This document shows, one piece after another, positions 62,281-64,000 of a stretch of 64,000 nt of DNA. Made by a program: the position numbers and the translations under genes. Every line of letters starts with the position of its first letter. The stretch's first letter is position 1. Below the pieces are notes generated by a model. That model was not told the DNA's origin. It saw nothing but the letters and a program-made list of their open reading frames with translations, and did no database searches. Source of the DNA: a bacterium (lineage in GTDB: Bacteria > Hinthialibacterota > Hinthialibacteria > Hinthialibacterales > Hinthialibacteraceae); assembly GCA_016125385.1 (NCBI GenBank), contig WGLV01000003.1:1-64000 (forward strand), given 5' to 3'.

Positions 62281-64000
62281 CTATCTCTTTTGAACCCAGA
62301 TGAAATCAATGGCGATTTCACCGGAACCGCCCGCCACGGCGGGGCCCAGATATTTCAACGTCAGGGTATGTTCACCTTGGGTTAGTTCCATCGCGTCAAG
62401 CGAACTCGTACGCAACAGGCGGCGATAGGGGCGATGGGTGCTGACTTCATCCAGCGCCATGTCTCCATCCAGCATCGCGGCGAAGCGCCCCCCTCTCGGA
62501 GTCTGGCCGCAGGTCAGATGAATCTGCCATTTGCCGTCTTCGGTAACGGGAACAGCCAGATTCACCGTCTCTCCCGGTCTGGATGGAGTCCATACCCACA
62601 CGGAGCCATCCGCCCAGAAACGATCCCGATCCATGCGATGCGGGGCGTCTGGCGAGGCGATCGATTCCGCCGAATAGAAGACGGAATTCGCTGAGCCATG
62701 CTTGGCGATGGGCGCCCAGTCGCCGGGCAGTTCGGGCTTGCGCAGGTCTTCATCGGTGATCGGCCCCTGATCGTCCACGGCGCCGGGCCTGGCGTAGTGA
62801 TAGCCGATGCGCGCATACGACATATCCGGCGTTTCGTCATGCGCGTAAAGTTCCATATAAAAGGCGATGTACGATTCAAAAGGAATCGGGTCCAGCATGT
62901 GCCAGCGGTGATTGGTGACGAACCCGCGCGTGTTGGGGCCATCGTTTCGCGGCTGACCGGCGTAGGGTGTGTTCCAGATATCTTCCGCCGACCAGGCGTA
63001 GTTGTAATAATCCTCCGACCCCGTCCCCAGAAAAGAAGGCTTATTATTCTGGTCGACGAAGACCTTCTCATCGCCTTCACCCCACCAGTTTCCATAACTG
63101 GTGGGAACCATGTTCGGATTCATGATGTAACTTCCCGTCCCCACGTAGACGCCACGCCCCATCGTCAGCACGAAAGGCAGATCGCGAATCGGCCGGCTGA
63201 ATACGTTATGGTCGACGCGCCACTTGGCGCGGAAGTGCATGAAGTTTTCATCGTTCGCGTTGAATTCGCACGGCAGCGCGGAACCGGTCACCGTCACCGG
63301 TTGTTTTCCGCGATTCTCAATAAGGATTCGAGCGTTTTTACGGAACGGCATCACGAACCGGCAGGTCATCGTTCCATCCGGTTCAACGGTAAACGGAACC
63401 GCGTTGAATGGATTGATTCCCGGCGCGGCGCCCATGAAGTCGCCAATGGGCGACAAGACCTGCGGCACGTCGAAGTCATCGAATACAATGTGTAACAAAG
63501 TCTGACGCAAAGCGAGGTCCACGTCTTCCGCCAACACCTTCAGCGTAAGCCGTTCGATCGCCATCGAGCCTTCCAGCTTGAGCGCTTCCTGCGTTTCACC
63601 GGATTGCACCGTCGCCGCGATTGGCTTGGCGGGTTGGGTGGAACGATATGTCCAGGCGTCTTTCGGATTCATCAACGCTTTCGCCGCGGCGCGCACGGCG
63701 TCCGACGCCCGTTTCACGTCATCGGGCGAAAATGTTTTCACCTCGGCGCTCTCTTCATATAACCTTGTTTCGATCTCATAAAAATGCAGCTGTTTGACGT
63801 CGCCCCGCCAGACGACACGACAGCGTTTCGCGAATGGAATAGGAAAATAGCAGGCGTTGCGTTGCTGGAACGCGTTATCGAGGTCCCGGATCCCCGCCTG
63901 CTGCAGATACCCTTTGCAGAGAAACTGGAAGAAATCCTGTGCGGACCCGTCGAACACCGGCTTATCGGCGTCGTCGAGCGTCATCGTTACGTCGCCCTTG
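62281..64000 (-). CDS. DUF2961 secreted protein, 3' part
   Basis: The frame is open for 573 codons to the right edge with no in-frame stop, so the N-terminus is missing; an internal ATG at 63982-63984 is not the true start. The visible part matches DUF2961: FNAVPFTVEPDGTMTCRFVMPF, FMHFRAKWRVDHNV, GRGVYVGTGSYI, YGNWWGEGDEKVFVD, SFLGTGSEDYYNYAWSAEDIW and ESYIAFYMELYAHDETPDMSYARIGYHYA. The family forms double jelly-roll folds, and some members are glycoside hydrolases (for example GH172). A C-terminal beta domain (GEHTLTLKYLG, FIWVQKR) ends it. Likely a secreted or periplasmic polysaccharide enzyme; the substrate is not known. It ends next to a strong bidirectional terminator shared with mtnA. 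Confidence 0.93.
   Translation of the reverse strand, partial: KGDVTMTLDDADKPVFDGSAQDFFQFLCKGYLQQAGIRDLDNAFQQRNACYFPIPFAKRCRVVWRGDVKQLHFYEIETRLYEESAEVKTFSPDDVKRASDAVRAAAKALMNPKDAWTYRSTQPAKPIAATVQSGETQEALKLEGSMAIERLTLKVLAEDVDLALRQTLLHIVFDDFDVPQVLSPIGDFMGAAPGINPFNAVPFTVEPDGTMTCRFVMPFRKNARILIENRGKQPVTVTGSALPCEFNANDENFMHFRAKWRVDHNVFSRPIRDLPFVLTMGRGVYVGTGSYIMNPNMVPTSYGNWWGEGDEKVFVDQNNKPSFLGTGSEDYYNYAWSAEDIWNTPYAGQPRNDGPNTRGFVTNHRWHMLDPIPFESYIAFYMELYAHDETPDMSYARIGYHYARPGAVDDQGPITDEDLRKPELPGDWAPIAKHGSANSVFYSAESIASPDAPHRMDRDRFWADGSVWVWTPSRPGETVNLAVPVTEDGKWQIHLTCGQTPRGGRFAAMLDGDMALDEVSTHRPYRRLLRTSSLDAMELTQGEHTLTLKYLGPAVAGGSGEIAIDFIWVQKR

Overview
The window reads as a chromosomal segment of a Gram-negative, free-living bacterium. 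It carries an LPS-export ATPase (LptB), an outer-membrane efflux channel, lipoprotein and Tat signals, and two chemoreceptors. The secreted genes are DUF1080, DUF2961, a GH140-like hydrolase, a Tat-exported Gfo/Idh/MocA oxidoreductase, a lamin-tail protein, a BNR-repeat protein and NamZ. That mix is common in Planctomycetota-like and candidate phyla such as Hydrogenedentota or Sumerlaeota, but the taxonomic guess is weak. Most starts have clear Shine-Dalgarno sites and many genes end in textbook intrinsic terminators. I saw no tRNA, rRNA, CRISPR array, insertion sequence or prophage.

Layout. 0-3 kb: the 5' part of a lamin-tail protein and a chemoreceptor with two periplasmic zinc-binding-like repeats. 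3.4-11.2 kb: a metal-efflux block (small Cys-rich secreted protein, TolC-type channel, His-rich adaptor, RND pump, PII-like protein, zinc-type CDF exporter) closed by a strong terminator. 11.4-17.6 kb: a MarR regulator behind a perfect palindrome, a methyltransferase, an unknown coiled-coil protein, an SDR, a redoxin, an RsmD-like methyltransferase with a changed catalytic motif, RdgB and a proline-rich membrane protein. 17.9-22.4 kb: a sialic-acid-type NeuA-NeuC pair, a GH140-like hydrolase and a split YeeE/YedE transporter. 22.5-26.1 kb: ethanolamine ammonia-lyase (eutA-eutB-eutC). 26.2-31.4 kb: a zinc-ribbon membrane protein, a redoxin, an unknown protein, a HEAT-repeat protein and a Tat oxidoreductase. 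31.7-39.5 kb: a second chemoreceptor, glycogen branching enzyme, NamZ and a BNR-repeat protein.

40.3-45.2 kb is the most unusual part. A single 690-residue protein joins a xylose-isomerase-like TIM barrel to a Cgl0159-type aldolase-like barrel. It is followed 47 bp later by an aminotransferase whose N-terminal ~165 residues look like a decayed transketolase domain. A terminator and then homoserine kinase follow. 45.2-50.6 kb holds an envelope operon (WbpA-like dehydrogenase, methyltransferase, LptB), SmpB, a DUF374 acyltransferase and a GT4 glycosyltransferase. 50.8-54.2 kb holds a MoxR-type ATPase, a VWA protein and a PAS/zinc-motif signalling protein. 54.1-64 kb holds a methyltransferase, TilS, MgtE, tandem DUF1080, MqnD (futalosine-route menaquinone), RsmA, MtnA and a DUF2961 protein that runs off the right edge.

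Functional themes are metal detoxification, chemotactic sensing, envelope polysaccharide synthesis, and breakdown of polysaccharide, peptidoglycan and ethanolamine. The previously undescribed candidate is the fused-barrel plus pseudo-transketolase/aminotransferase operon at 40.3-44.2 kb.
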